Source of the DNA: Demequina maris
GTDB lineage: Bacteria; Actinomycetota; Actinomycetes; Actinomycetales; Demequinaceae
Length of the DNA stretch: 64,000 nucleotides
Direction: 5' to 3'
NCBI RefSeq assembly: GCF_000971155.1
Contig: NZ_BBLX01000004.1
Coordinates: forward strand, 124,001 to 188,000
The first letter of the stretch is position 1; every line of letters begins with the position of its first letter. This document shows, piece after piece, positions 26,146 through 34,312 of this stretch. The notes beneath the pieces are model-generated. The model searched no databases. It was not told the origin of the DNA and saw only the letters and a program-made list of their open reading frames with translations. Position numbers and translations under genes: made by a program.

Positions 26146-27434
26146 GCCGCCGATCGCGCGCGAAGGGCCCGTCCGAGGCCGCGCTCGCGGACGCGCGCGA
26201 GGCGCTGCGCCGCTGCGACGTGCTCGCCGGCATCTCCTCGATGGAGGGCGGCATCGAGCGCGTCTACCTGTCGCCCGAGCACGCGCGGGCCAACGCCCAG
26301 GTCGCCGAGTGGATCGAGGCCGCGGGCATGCGCGCGTGGCAGGACGAGGCGGGCAACGCGCGCGGCTCGTACCCGGGCGAGGGCCCGCACGCCCCGGTGC
26401 TCCTGCTCGGCTCGCACCTCGACACGGTGCCGGACGCGGGCCGCTACGACGGGATCCTCGGCGTGATGATCGCGATCGCGGTCGTGGAGCGCCTCAGCGA
26501 GCACGGGGTGCGGCTGCCGTTCGGGCTCGAGGTGCTGGGCTTCGCGGACGAGGAGGGCGTGCGCTTCGGGCGCACGCTGCTCGGCTCGTTCGCCGTCGCG
26601 GGCACCTTCGACGAGGAGTGGCTCGACCTGACGGACGACGACGGGGTGACGATGCGGGACGCCTATAGCGCGTTCGGCCTCGACCCGGACCGGGTCACCG
26701 CGGCGGCGCTCGACCCCGCCGCCGTGATCGGCTACCTCGAGGCGCACATCGAGCAGGGCCCGCTGCTGCTCGACGCCGGCCGGCCCCTCGGCGTCGTGTC
26801 CGGGATCATGGGCGCCAAGCGGTTCGACCTCGTCATGGAGGGGCAGGCCGGCCACGCCGGCGGCGTCCCCATGCTCCACCGCCGCGACGCGCTGCTCGGC
26901 GCGGCCGAGACGGCGCTCGCGGTCGAGCAGGTGGCCCTCACCGAGGGGGTGGTCGGCACGGTCGGGGAGATGCGGGTCGAGCCGGGCGCCGCGAACGTCA
27001 TCCCGGGGCGCGCCGAGCTCTCGCTCGACGTGCGCGCCGCCTCGGACGCGCAGCGCGACGGCGCGTGGGAGCGGATGCGCGCCCGCGCGGTCGAGGCCGC
27101 GGGGCGCCGCCGGCTCCAGTTCACCGAGACGCTGCGGCACGTGGCCCCGGCCACCTCCTCCGAGCGGAGGCTCAGCGAGGCCGTCGAGCACGGCATCCGC
27201 GCGGTCACGGGCGAGCCCGAGGCGATGGAGGTCCAGTCGAAGGCGGGCCACGACGCGATGGCGATCGCGTCGCTCACGCCGTACGCCATGCTCTTCGTCC
27301 GCAACGGCAACGGCGGCATCAGCCATCACCCCGACGAGACCGTCACCGTCGAGGACGTCGCGCTCGCGATCGACGCCTTCGAGGCGGCGGTGCTCTCTAT
27401 CGCGCACCGGCAGGGAGCCGCTACGGTGTCGTGA
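26142..27434 (+). CDS. allC: Allantoate amidohydrolase
   Basis: A 430-residue M20 metallo-amidohydrolase. LLGSHLDTVPDAGRYDGILGV, GFADEEGVRFGRTLLGS, EAHIEQGPLLLD, the dimer-domain GHAGGVPM and the C-terminal KAGHDAMAIA...GISHHPDE are family-typical, giving the bimetal ligands. It converts allantoate to (S)-ureidoglycine, CO2 and ammonia. ATG overlaps the pucG stop by four bases. The context (PucG next door, allantoinase elsewhere in the window) makes allantoate the probable substrate, unlike the hut-operon paralogue. Confidence 0.9.
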   Translation: MSRRSRAKGPSEAALADAREALRRCDVLAGISSMEGGIERVYLSPEHARANAQVAEWIEAAGMRAWQDEAGNARGSYPGEGPHAPVLLLGSHLDTVPDAGRYDGILGVMIAIAVVERLSEHGVRLPFGLEVLGFADEEGVRFGRTLLGSFAVAGTFDEEWLDLTDDDGVTMRDAYSAFGLDPDRVTAAALDPAAVIGYLEAHIEQGPLLLDAGRPLGVVSGIMGAKRFDLVMEGQAGHAGGVPMLHRRDALLGAAETALAVEQVALTEGVVGTVGEMRVEPGAANVIPGRAELSLDVRAASDAQRDGAWERMRARAVEAAGRRRLQFTETLRHVAPATSSERRLSEAVEHGIRAVTGEPEAMEVQSKAGHDAMAIASLTPYAMLFVRNGNGGISHHPDETVTVEDVALAIDAFEAAVLSIAHRQGAATVS

Positions 27435-28144
27435 TGGCCGAGTCCGCGACCGCTCGACGCCCCCGCGCCGAGCGGGGCGACTACCGCGCCAACCATGCCC
27501 GGCTCATCGACGCCGCGTTCGCCGTGTTCGACGAGACCGGCATCGACACGCCGCTCGGCGTCGTGGCCGTGCGGGCCGGTGTGGGGGAGGCGACGCTCTA
27601 CCGTCACTTCGCGAGCCGCGACGACCTGCTGGCCGAGCTCTACGAGGCCGCCGCCGCGGACGTGGAGGCCGCCACGATCGTGGCGCTCGAGGCGGCGCAT
27701 CCGGACATCGCGACCCGGCTCGACGCGTTCTTCGACGCGATGGTCGCGGCGATCGCGGCGCATCGTTCCTACTCGCAGCTCGCCGCCCGGGGGTCCCGGC
27801 TCCGTCCGGGACGGCCGGTGGACCCGCGGGGCGTGATCGGCGTGCGGGCGCTCGTCGCGGACGGGCAGGCCGCGGGCCTGCTCGCGTCCGACGTCCTCAC
27901 GACGGATCTCACCACCCTGGCGCTCACCGCGGGCACCCTCGCCGCCGAGGCGACGCCCGCGACCGACTTCGGGTGGCGCCGCCACCTCGCGCTCGGCCGG
28001 CGCGGGCTCGCGCCCGCGCACGCGAGCGCGGACGGGCGGGACCTGGCGGACATCGAGGTGCCGCCGATGCCGTTCCACGTGTCGCAGCCCACGATGGCGC
28101 AGGTCCACGGCTGGGGCCGGCGCGGGGACGTCGCCGACGGCTGA
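27434..28144 (+). CDS. TetR-family regulator of the ureide operon
   Basis: A 236-residue regulator; the TetR DNA-binding domain is LIDAAFAVFDETGIDTPLGVVAVRAGVGEATLYRHFASRDDLLAEL (about residues 27-72), with an AcrR-like C-terminal domain. ATG 27434 overlaps the allC stop (TGATG), so it is made with the operon it probably controls. The last 30 residues form a Gly/Pro-rich tail of no known role. A terminator follows at once. Confidence 0.88.
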   Translation: MAESATARRPRAERGDYRANHARLIDAAFAVFDETGIDTPLGVVAVRAGVGEATLYRHFASRDDLLAELYEAAAADVEAATIVALEAAHPDIATRLDAFFDAMVAAIAAHRSYSQLAARGSRLRPGRPVDPRGVIGVRALVADGQAAGLLASDVLTTDLTTLALTAGTLAAEATPATDFGWRRHLALGRRGLAPAHASADGRDLADIEVPPMPFHVSQPTMAQVHGWGRRGDVADG

Positions 28145-28160
28145 CCCCCATTTCTGGGGG
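28145..28160 (+). terminator. Intrinsic terminator of the ureide operon
   Basis: CCCCCA-TTTC-TGGGGG directly after the TetR stop, followed by CTTTC. Confidence 0.65.
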
Positions 28161-28202
28161 CTTTCGATGCCTCCCGGGCGGGCGTAGCGTCGAATTGCGC
28201 AA

Positions 28203-28249
28203 CGAGAGCAGCGCTCTCGGATCAGGCCGGGCCCCACGGGCCCGGGCCT
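28203..28249 (+). other. Two consecutive hairpins in the leader of a small membrane protein gene
   Basis: CGAGAGC-AGC-GCTCTCG (28203-28219) is followed by a stem of 11-12 bp (28224-28234 with 28238-28249, one bulged C, loop CAC). The rest of the leader, to ATG 28379, holds more GC-rich self-complementary stretches. The first arm pair GAGAGC/GCTCTC resembles the LacI-type sites at 13623-13651 but with a 3-base spacer. No riboswitch class matched what I know. Confidence 0.4.
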
Positions 28250-28378
28250 TCGAGGGGGAGTGCGGGCACGAGTGCCGGGCCGGACGTGGTCGCCCGACCC
28301 CGCAGGCGCCCGCGGCGCACGCCTCCCCGCCTTCGGCCCCTGCCCGCGCCACACGGCGCAAGTCCCCGGGAGACGGAC

Positions 28379-28582
28379 ATGGCAGACACGCACGCGGAGC
28401 AGCATCACACCCGGATCCGCATCATGGTCGGCCTGGCTGCGGTCGCCATCATCGCGGCGGTCGTCTGGATCGCCATCGTCGCCTCGAGCGGCTCGAACAC
28501 CCCGTCGTCGGTCTCCGGCGACGTCGTCGACATCCCGACGCTGACCTTCGACGACAACCTGTCGCCGATGTCGGGTCAGTGA
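28379..28582 (+). CDS. Small single-pass membrane protein
   Basis: A 67-residue protein: His-containing polar N-terminus (ADTHAEQHHTRIRI), one membrane helix (MVGLAAVAIIAAVVWIAIVA), then a Ser-rich and acidic extracytoplasmic tail. No family recognised. It stands alone after a leader of more than 200 bases with strong hairpins and is closed by a strong terminator, so it is probably a real monocistronic gene. ATG 28379 is the only start that leaves the helix intact with a normal N-terminus. Confidence 0.6.
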   Translation: MADTHAEQHHTRIRIMVGLAAVAIIAAVVWIAIVASSGSNTPSSVSGDVVDIPTLTFDDNLSPMSGQ

Positions 28583-28586
28583 CGCG

Positions 28587-28621
28587 CGAGGGCGGCCCCG
28601 CGATCAGCGGGGCCGCCCTCG
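28587..28621 (+). terminator. Strong hairpin terminator
   Basis: Perfect 15-bp stem (28587-28601 with 28607-28621), loop GATCA, four bases after the small membrane protein stop. Confidence 0.75.
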
Positions 28622-28706
28622 CCCCGTCCGGCACGGCCGTCCCGGTGCCACCCGGAGCGACGGCGGACCTGTCGCCGCGCCGTGCGCCCCGCCTACGCTC
28701 GCGGGC

Positions 28707-29555
28707 ATGACCACCCATCCCTTCCGCCAGGTCGACGTGTTCGGCTCCGGCCCCTTCACCGGCAACCCGGTCGCGGTCGTCCTCGACGCCGATGGCCTCA
28801 CCGACGCCGACATGGCCCGCATCGCGCGGTGGACGAACCTGTCGGAGACGACGTTCGTCCTGCCGCCCACCGACCCCGCGGCCGACTACCGCGTGCGGAT
28901 CTTCACCGTCGCGGAGGAGCTTCCCTTCGCCGGGCATCCCACGCTCGGCACCGCACGCGCGTGGCTCGACGCGGGCGGCGTGCCGCGGGACGCCGGCGCG
29001 CTGGTGCAGGAGTGCGGCGTCGGCCTCGTGCCGATCCGCGTCGACGGCGACCGGTTCGCCTTCGCGGCCCCGGCCCTGAGAAGGTCAGGACCGGTGTCCG
29101 ACGCCGACCTCGACGAGGCGTGCGCGCGGCTGCGACTGCGCCGCGACGAGATCGTCGACGCCGCGTGGGTCGACAACGGCCCGGGCTGGATGGGGCTGCT
29201 GCTCGCCGACGCCGACCGCGTGCTCGCGGTCGCGCCCGACGCCGGCGCGCGCTCCGAGCGGGGCTTCTACGGGGTCGCCGGTCCCGCCGCGGGACGGGCC
29301 GACGGCGTCGCTCTCGAGGTGCGCGCCTTCATGTACGACGCCGGCACGCCGATGGCGGAGGACCCCGTGACCGGGAGCCTCAACGCGTCGCTCGCGCAGT
29401 GGCTCACCGCCGCCGGCGTGCTGCGCGCGCCCTACACGGCGGCCCAGGGCACCGCGATCGGGCGTGCCGGGCGCATCGCGGTCGAGGCCGCGGACGGCGA
29501 GCTGTGGATCGGCGGCGCGACCGAGGTCGCCATCAGCGGCACGATCGAGGCCTGA
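28707..29555 (+). CDS. PhzF-family isomerase/epimerase-like protein
   Basis: A 282-residue PhzF-fold protein: FRQVDVFGSGPFTGNPVAVVLDADGL at the start, the catalytic Glu of the family in LSETTFVLPP, PFAGHPTLGTA, and GSLNASLAQWL in the second half. Substrates of most bacterial members are unknown. A TACGCT at 28693-28698 ends eight bases before the ATG, which suggests a leaderless transcript. It converges on the MobA-like gene with 12 bases between, and has no obvious functional neighbour. Confidence 0.88.
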   Translation: MTTHPFRQVDVFGSGPFTGNPVAVVLDADGLTDADMARIARWTNLSETTFVLPPTDPAADYRVRIFTVAEELPFAGHPTLGTARAWLDAGGVPRDAGALVQECGVGLVPIRVDGDRFAFAAPALRRSGPVSDADLDEACARLRLRRDEIVDAAWVDNGPGWMGLLLADADRVLAVAPDAGARSERGFYGVAGPAAGRADGVALEVRAFMYDAGTPMAEDPVTGSLNASLAQWLTAAGVLRAPYTAAQGTAIGRAGRIAVEAADGELWIGGATEVAISGTIEA

Positions 29556-29567
29556 GGCACCGTCTGC

Positions 29568-30128
29568 TCAGTGCGCGTCGACGTCCGAGGCGGCGCCGAG
29601 GCCGGTGCAGTCGACCTCCTCCGCGTGGTGCCCGGCGAGGTAGTGCGCCGCGCCCCGCTCGCCGCCCACCGTCGCGAGCAGCGGCCCCAGGTGGGCCGCG
29701 CCCACCAGCACCGGGTGGCCCGGCACGCCGCCGTCGACCGCGCGCGCGAGCACGCGCGGGTCCCCGGTGAAGCGCTCCGCGACCCGCGCCACGGCCTCGG
29801 GGGCGAGCGCGGGCAGGTCCACGAGCGTCACGAGCACCGCGTCCGCGTGCGCGGCCCGGGCGATCTCGATGCCCGCTCGCAGGCTCGAGCCGATGCCCTC
29901 GTGCCACGCCTCCGCGACCACGCCGTGGGCGCCCTTGGGCAGCAGATGCCGCGCCTCGTCGGCGCCCGCGCCGAGCACCGCGACCACCGGTTCGCAGCCC
30001 GCGTCCGCGAGCAGGGTGCAGGCGCGCGGGAGCCAGGCCCCCGCATCGTCCCGTGCCAGGGCCTTCGGTCCACCGAAGCGCGTGCCGGCCCCCGCTGCGA
30101 GCACCACGCCGACCAGCCTCTCTGCCAT
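29568..30128 (-). CDS. MobA/MocA-like nucleotidyltransferase
   Basis: A 186-residue NTP-transferase of the MobA/MocA/IspD type. The nucleotide loop LAAGAGTRFGGPKAL is near the N-terminus, LVTLVDLPALAPEAV carries the metal-binding Asp, and GVPGHPVLVG is family-typical. MocA cytidylates molybdopterin for xanthine-dehydrogenase-type enzymes; the Xdh genes in this window make that role attractive, but they are 14 kb away. An alternative ATG at 30137 adds three residues. Divergent from uraD by only 23 bases. Confidence 0.78.
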   Translation of the reverse strand: MAERLVGVVLAAGAGTRFGGPKALARDDAGAWLPRACTLLADAGCEPVVAVLGAGADEARHLLPKGAHGVVAEAWHEGIGSSLRAGIEIARAAHADAVLVTLVDLPALAPEAVARVAERFTGDPRVLARAVDGGVPGHPVLVGAAHLGPLLATVGGERGAAHYLAGHHAEEVDCTGLGAASDVDAH

Positions 30129-30151
30129 GCTGTTCATCCTAGGGAGGAACC

Positions 30152-30628
30152 ATGATCGAGCCCCGGCGAGACGACCTTCTCGCATGCCTCAACGTCGCCC
30201 GCTGGGCCGACGCCCTGTCCGGCCGCGCGTACGCCACGATGCTCGAGCTCGAGCGCGCGGCGGTGTCCGCCGGCACCCCGCTCACGCCCGCGGAGATCGA
30301 CGAGGCGCTGTCCGCCCACCCCCGCATCGGCGAGCGTCGCGAGGGGGACGATGCGGAGGCCAGGTTCTCGCGCTCCGAGCAGCGGGCCTCGGCCTCGCCC
30401 GACGAGGCGCTCGCGGCCCGGCTCGCGGCGCTCAACGCGGACTACGAGGCCCGGTTCGGTCGCGTGTTCCTCATCCGCGCGGCGGGGCGCTCGCGCGAGG
30501 AGATCGTGGGGGAGATCGAGCGTAGGCTCGAGAACGACGACGCGGCCGAGCTCGCCGAGGTGGCGGACCAGCTGCGCGGCATCGCGCTGCTGAGGCTGCG
30601 CACGACGTACGGCGAGGAGGCGGCATGA
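30152..30628 (+). CDS. uraD: 2-oxo-4-hydroxy-4-carboxy-5-ureidoimidazoline decarboxylase
   Basis: A 158-residue all-helical enzyme that decarboxylates OHCU to (S)-allantoin. The catalytic His is in the conserved AHPRIGER block, with ARFSRSEQ, NADYEARFGRVFLIRAAGRS and the C-terminal AEVADQLRGIALLRL matching the family. Length is normal. Its stop overlaps the uraH start by four bases, the usual coupling of these two steps. The first enzyme, urate oxidase, is 10 kb away. Confidence 0.95.
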   Translation: MIEPRRDDLLACLNVARWADALSGRAYATMLELERAAVSAGTPLTPAEIDEALSAHPRIGERREGDDAEARFSRSEQRASASPDEALAARLAALNADYEARFGRVFLIRAAGRSREEIVGEIERRLENDDAAELAEVADQLRGIALLRLRTTYGEEAA

Positions 30629-30945
30629 GCCACGTCACCACCCACGTGCTCGACTCGGTGCACGGACGCCCCGCCGCGGGGATCCACGTGCGGCTGCTGC
30701 GCGGCACCGAGGAGCTCGCGACCGGCGTCACGGACGCCGACGGGCGTATCTCGACGCTCGGCCCGGACCGCCTGCACGAGGGCACCTACCAGCTGGTGTT
30801 CGCGACGGGGGAGTGGTTCGCCGACCACGGCGTCGCGACGTTCTACCCCGAGGTGCGCATCGCCTTCGGCGTCGACGGCGACCCGCACTATCACGTGCCG
30901 CTGCTGCTGAGCCCGTTCGGCTACTCGACCTACCGCGGGTCCTGA
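30625..30945 (+). CDS. uraH: 5-hydroxyisourate hydrolase
   Basis: A 106-residue transthyretin-related protein that hydrolyses 5-hydroxyisourate to OHCU, acting as a tetramer. Diagnostic features are the N-terminal THVLDSVHGRPA (active-site His), GRI in the middle, YPEVRIAF, HYHVPLLLSPFGYSTYRGS and the exact C-terminal YRGS. No signal peptide, so cytoplasmic. ATG overlaps uraD. Confidence 0.96.
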   Translation: MSHVTTHVLDSVHGRPAAGIHVRLLRGTEELATGVTDADGRISTLGPDRLHEGTYQLVFATGEWFADHGVATFYPEVRIAFGVDGDPHYHVPLLLSPFGYSTYRGS

Positions 30946-31031
30946 GCCCGCCCTCCTCGCTCCGCCCCGACAGCGCCGCCTCCCGCGCACGCCCGGGTAG
31001 TTGACGTGTCAGGAATCGCGGCGGGCTCGTG

Positions 31032-31037
31032 TACGTT
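31032..31037 (+). promoter_or_regulatory. -10-like TACGTT ahead of a leaderless start
   Basis: TACGTT ends eight bases before ATG 31046. A TTGACG at 31001-31006 is 25 bases away, too far for a standard -35. Confidence 0.35.
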
Positions 31038-31045
31038 CTTGCGGC

Positions 31046-31696
31046 ATGACTATCGAGATCGACATCTGGTCCGACATCGCGTGCCCGTGGTGCTACCTCG
31101 GCAAGCGCCGCCTCGAGGAGGCGGTCGCCGCGTCGGGCGAGGACGTGTCCATCCGCTACCGCAGCTTCCAGCTCGACCCCTCCCAGCCGACGGGCGTCAA
31201 CCGTCCTCACTCGGAGGCGCTCGCGGAGAAGTTCAGCACCACCGTCGACAAGGTCCTCGAGATGAACGCGCGTCTCGAGGGCCTGGGCGCCGAGGCGGGC
31301 ATCGAGTACCGCTTCGACAGGTACATGACCGCGAACACGCGTGACGCCCACCGGCTCCTGCACCTCGCGCACGAGCGCGGCCTGGGCCCGGCGCTCAAGG
31401 ACCGGTTCATGCAGGCGCAGTTCACCGAGGGCGCGCTGATGGACGACGCGGACACGCTCGTGCGTCTCGCCGCCGAGGCGGGCCTGGACGAGGCGGAGGC
31501 GCGCGCCGTGGTCTCGTCGGACGCGTACGCGGAGGCCGTCGAGGCGGACATCGTGCAGGCCGCCGCGTACGGCGCGAGCGGGGTGCCGTTCTTCGTGTTC
31601 GACAACGCCTTCGCGATCTCGGGAGCGCAGCCGGTGTCGACCTTCGAGCTGGCGCTGCAGAAGGCGCGCGAGGCCCGGGAGGCCGCGACCGTCTAG
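31046..31696 (+). CDS. DsbA-family (FrnE-like) thiol oxidoreductase
   Basis: A 216-residue cytoplasmic DsbA-like protein: thioredoxin-type CPWC at residues 12-15 in SDIACPWCYLGKRR, a helical insertion, then VPFFVFDNAFAISGAQP with the cis-Pro. This matches the FrnE subgroup, linked to disulfide isomerisation and oxidative stress. There is no signal peptide. ATG 31046 is preferred over an upstream ATG at 31001, which would precede the -10-like element. Nothing ties it to the purine genes before it. Confidence 0.9.
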   Translation: MTIEIDIWSDIACPWCYLGKRRLEEAVAASGEDVSIRYRSFQLDPSQPTGVNRPHSEALAEKFSTTVDKVLEMNARLEGLGAEAGIEYRFDRYMTANTRDAHRLLHLAHERGLGPALKDRFMQAQFTEGALMDDADTLVRLAAEAGLDEAEARAVVSSDAYAEAVEADIVQAAAYGASGVPFFVFDNAFAISGAQPVSTFELALQKAREAREAATV

Positions 31697-31715
31697 CCGC
31701 GCACCGGCCTCCGCC

Positions 31716-31752
31716 GATTGACAATCAACAGAAATCTCTCGATTATCGAGAG
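31716..31752 (+). promoter_or_regulatory. Promoter and operator-like palindromes of the DUF2975/XRE operon
   Basis: TTGACA (31718-31723), 17 bases, GATTAT (31741-31746) predicts initiation at about 31753, the start codon itself. The -35 lies within the odd palindrome GATTGACAATC (31716-31726) and the -10 within CTCTCGATTATCGAGAG (31736-31752, 7-bp arms). Both could bind the XRE protein of the operon. Confidence 0.65.
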
Positions 31753-32229
31753 GTGAACTCCGTCGTCATCAACGGGCTCCGCGCCCTGCTCGTGCTCGTC
31801 CTCGTCGGATCCGTCCTCGGCCAGGTCCTCGTGGTGCTCATGGCGCAGGCGAACGGCGCCGAGGACCCCTGGTTCGTCGGCCTCGAGGTGCCGTACTCGA
31901 TCGCCGGCATCGCCACGATCGCGTGCGTCCAGGCGGCGGTCGTCGCCATCTGGGCGCTGCTCGCCATGGTGGCGAGCGGTCGGATCTACAGCGGGCGTGC
32001 GCTGCGCTGGGTCGACGCGATCATCTGGTGCGGCGCGATCGCCACCGGCATCGTGGTGGCGACGGCCGCGAACACCTGGGTCATCGTGGGCTTCCATGCG
32101 CCCGGGGTGGCGCTGGGACTCGTGGGCTCCCTCGTGGCCGGCGGCACGTTCGTGCTCCTCATGCTCGTGATGCGCGGGCTGCTCGTCGCCGCCATCGCCG
32201 ACCGCGCCGAGCTCGCGGAGGTCATCTGA
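31753..32229 (+). CDS. DUF2975-type membrane protein
   Basis: A 158-residue protein with four membrane segments (starting LRALLVLVLVGSVLGQVLVV and ending GTFVLLMLVMRGLL), matching the DUF2975 family that is usually paired with a small XRE regulator, as here. The GTG at 31753 has no ribosome-binding site; it coincides with the predicted transcription start, so a leaderless message is likely. Function is unknown; the membrane protein may anchor or sense for its regulator partner. Confidence 0.85.
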   Translation: MNSVVINGLRALLVLVLVGSVLGQVLVVLMAQANGAEDPWFVGLEVPYSIAGIATIACVQAAVVAIWALLAMVASGRIYSGRALRWVDAIIWCGAIATGIVVATAANTWVIVGFHAPGVALGLVGSLVAGGTFVLLMLVMRGLLVAAIADRAELAEVI

Positions 32230-32441
32230 TGCCCGTCGTCGTCGACCTCGACGTGATGCTCGCGCGCCGCAAGATGCCGGTCGGCGAGTTCGCCGCCGCC
32301 GTGGGCCTGTCGCCCGCGAACGTCGCCGTCCTCAAGAACGGCCGCGCGAAGGCGATCCGCTTCTCCACCCTGGAACGCATCTGCGAGGTGCTGGACTGCC
32401 AGCCGGGCGACCTCCTGCGGTGGGAGCCGGACGGCGCCTGA
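32229..32441 (+). CDS. Small XRE-family regulator (YozG type)
   Basis: A 70-residue Cro/C1-type helix-turn-helix protein (LDVMLARRKMPVGEFAAAVGLSPANVAVLKNGRAKAIRFSTLERICEVLDCQPGDLL). It overlaps the DUF2975 stop by one base. The pair matches the widespread DUF2975-YozG gene couple. It is the best candidate to bind the palindromes at 31716-31752 and repress its own operon. Confidence 0.9.
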   Translation: MPVVVDLDVMLARRKMPVGEFAAAVGLSPANVAVLKNGRAKAIRFSTLERICEVLDCQPGDLLRWEPDGA

Positions 32442-32465
32442 CGCATCGTCCCCGCAGACGGCGAA

Positions 32466-32494
32466 AGGGGGCCGGCCCGACGGGCCGACCCCCT
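32466..32494. terminator. Hairpin between convergent XRE gene and pgi
   Basis: A 13-bp stem with one mismatch (32466-32478 with 32482-32494), loop GAC. Placed to serve both the XRE gene and pgi. Confidence 0.65.
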
Positions 32495-32509
32495 CCGCCA
32501 TGCCTGAGG

Positions 32510-34189
32510 TCAGGCGCGGTTCGCCCGGTAGTAGGCGATGAGCGCCTGGGTGGACGCGTCCTGCGAGGCGAGCGCCGCATCGTCCCCCTCGATCGCCGGG
32601 GCGATCTCGAGTGCGAGCTTCTTGCCCAGCTCCACGCCCCACTGGTCGAAGGCGTTGATGCCCCACACCACGGACTGCGTGAAGGTGATGTGCTCGTACA
32701 GCGCGATGAGCTGGCCCACCACGGACGGGGTGAGCGACGGCGCGAAGATCGACGTGGTCGGCTTGTTGCCCGCGAACGTGCGGGCGGGGACGAGCGCGCC
32801 GGTGGTGCCCTCCGCCTCGACCTCCTCCGCGGTCTTGCCGAAGGCGAGCGCCTTGGTCTGCGCGAGGAAGTTCGCGAGGAACAGCGCGTGGACGTCCTGG
32901 CCGCCGTCCTCGAGCGGGTAGGCCGGGTTCACGACGGCGATGAAGTCCGCCGGGATGAGCCGCGTGCCCTGGTGGATGAGCTGGTAGAACGCGTGCTGGC
33001 CGTTGGTGCCGGGCTCGCCCCAGAAGATCTCTCCGGTGTCGGTGGTGACGGGCGAGCCGTCCCAGCGGACCGACTTGCCGTTGGACTCCATCGTGAGCTG
33101 CTGCAGGTACGCCGGGAAGCGGTGCAGCTGCTGCGCGTACGGCAGCACGGCGTGCGACTGCGAGCCCAGGAAGTTGCAGTACCAGACGTTGAGCAGGCCC
33201 ATGAGGACGGGCACGTTCTTCTCGAGCGGCGTCTCCGCGACGTGCGTGTCGACGGCGTGGAAGCCGGCGAGCAGCTCGCGGAACACGTCCGGGCCGAGCG
33301 CGATCGCGAGCGACAGGCCGATCGCCGAGTCGACCGAGTAGCGGCCGCCCACCCAGTCCCAGAAGCCGAAGGCGTTGGTCGGGTCGATGCCGAAGGCCGC
33401 GACCTTGTCGAGCGCGGTCGAGACGGCGACGAAGTGGTGCGCGACCGCATCGTCCTTCTCGGCGTCGGTCGCGACGGGGACGCCGGCCTCGGCGAGCGAG
33501 TCCCACAGCCAGTCGCGGGCGAGGCGCGCGTTGGTGAGCGTCTCGAGGGTGGTGAAGGTCTTCGACGCGACGATGAACAGGGTGGTCTCGGGGTCGAGGC
33601 CCTTGACCTTCTGGCCCATGTCGGTGGGGTCGATGTTGGACACGAAGCGCGCCTCGATGCCCGCGGTCGCGTACGGCTCGAGCGCCTCGTAGACCATGAC
33701 GGGACCCAGGTCCGAGCCGCCGATGCCGATGTTGACGATGTGCGTCACCGACTTGCCGGTCACGCCCTTCCACTCGCCCGAGCGGACGCGCGCGGCGAAG
33801 GCGTCGATCGCGCCGAGGACGTCCTGGACATCCTTGTCGACGTCCTGGCCGTCGACCTCGAGCGCGGGGGAGGCGCCGGCGGGGCGGCGCAGCGCGGTGT
33901 GGAGGACGGCACGGTCCTCGGTGGTGTTGATGTGCTCGCCCGCGAGCATCGCCGAGTAGCGCGCGGCGACGCCGGTCTCCTCGGCCAGCTTGACCAGGGA
34001 GGCGAGGATCTCGTCGGTGACGAGGTTCTTCGACAGGTCGACGTGGAGGTCGGCGAGGGGGAGCGAGAAGCGCTCGACGCGCGAGGCGTCGGCGGCGAAC
34101 CACCCGCGGAGATCCGGGGTGAACGATGCGTGGAGGGCCTCGAGCTCGGCCCAGGCGGACGTGGTCGTGGGATCGATGGGTGCAGTCAC
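32510..34189 (-). CDS. pgi: Glucose-6-phosphate isomerase
   Basis: A 559-residue isomerase interconverting glucose-6-phosphate and fructose-6-phosphate. Conserved blocks: [42 protein letters not shown], the catalytic Glu in [33 protein letters not shown] and the C-terminal Lys region [19 protein letters not shown] 34189 is chosen from length and start of homology. Monocistronic; a terminator shared with the XRE gene follows. Confidence 0.97.
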   Translation of the reverse strand: MTAPIDPTTTSAWAELEALHASFTPDLRGWFAADASRVERFSLPLADLHVDLSKNLVTDEILASLVKLAEETGVAARYSAMLAGEHINTTEDRAVLHTALRRPAGASPALEVDGQDVDKDVQDVLGAIDAFAARVRSGEWKGVTGKSVTHIVNIGIGGSDLGPVMVYEALEPYATAGIEARFVSNIDPTDMGQKVKGLDPETTLFIVASKTFTTLETLTNARLARDWLWDSLAEAGVPVATDAEKDDAVAHHFVAVSTALDKVAAFGIDPTNAFGFWDWVGGRYSVDSAIGLSLAIALGPDVFRELLAGFHAVDTHVAETPLEKNVPVLMGLLNVWYCNFLGSQSHAVLPYAQQLHRFPAYLQQLTMESNGKSVRWDGSPVTTDTGEIFWGEPGTNGQHAFYQLIHQGTRLIPADFIAVVNPAYPLEDGGQDVHALFLANFLAQTKALAFGKTAEEVEAEGTTGALVPARTFAGNKPTTSIFAPSLTPSVVGQLIALYEHITFTQSVVWGINAFDQWGVELGKKLALEIAPAIEGDDAALASQDASTQALIAYYRANRA

Positions 34190-34312
34190 GGTTGCCAGGC
34201 TAGTCCGATCGGGGGCGATGCGCCCGGGACCTGGGGCGGCGGAGGTCCCCACCCGGGCGGGCGGGCGGCGAGGCGGCGGCCTCCCTCACGACCGGCCGCC
34301 CCGCCGCTGGGC

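Noticed and set aside
26142..27434. Ureidoglycolate or N-carbamoyl-amino-acid hydrolase rather than allantoate amidohydrolase
   Set aside because: Sequence alone does not exclude it, but direct coupling to PucG and an allantoinase in the same region favour AllC.
28163..28378. Known riboswitch (cobalamin, SAM, TPP, c-di-AMP)
   Set aside because: None of the conserved core boxes I know for these classes could be found.
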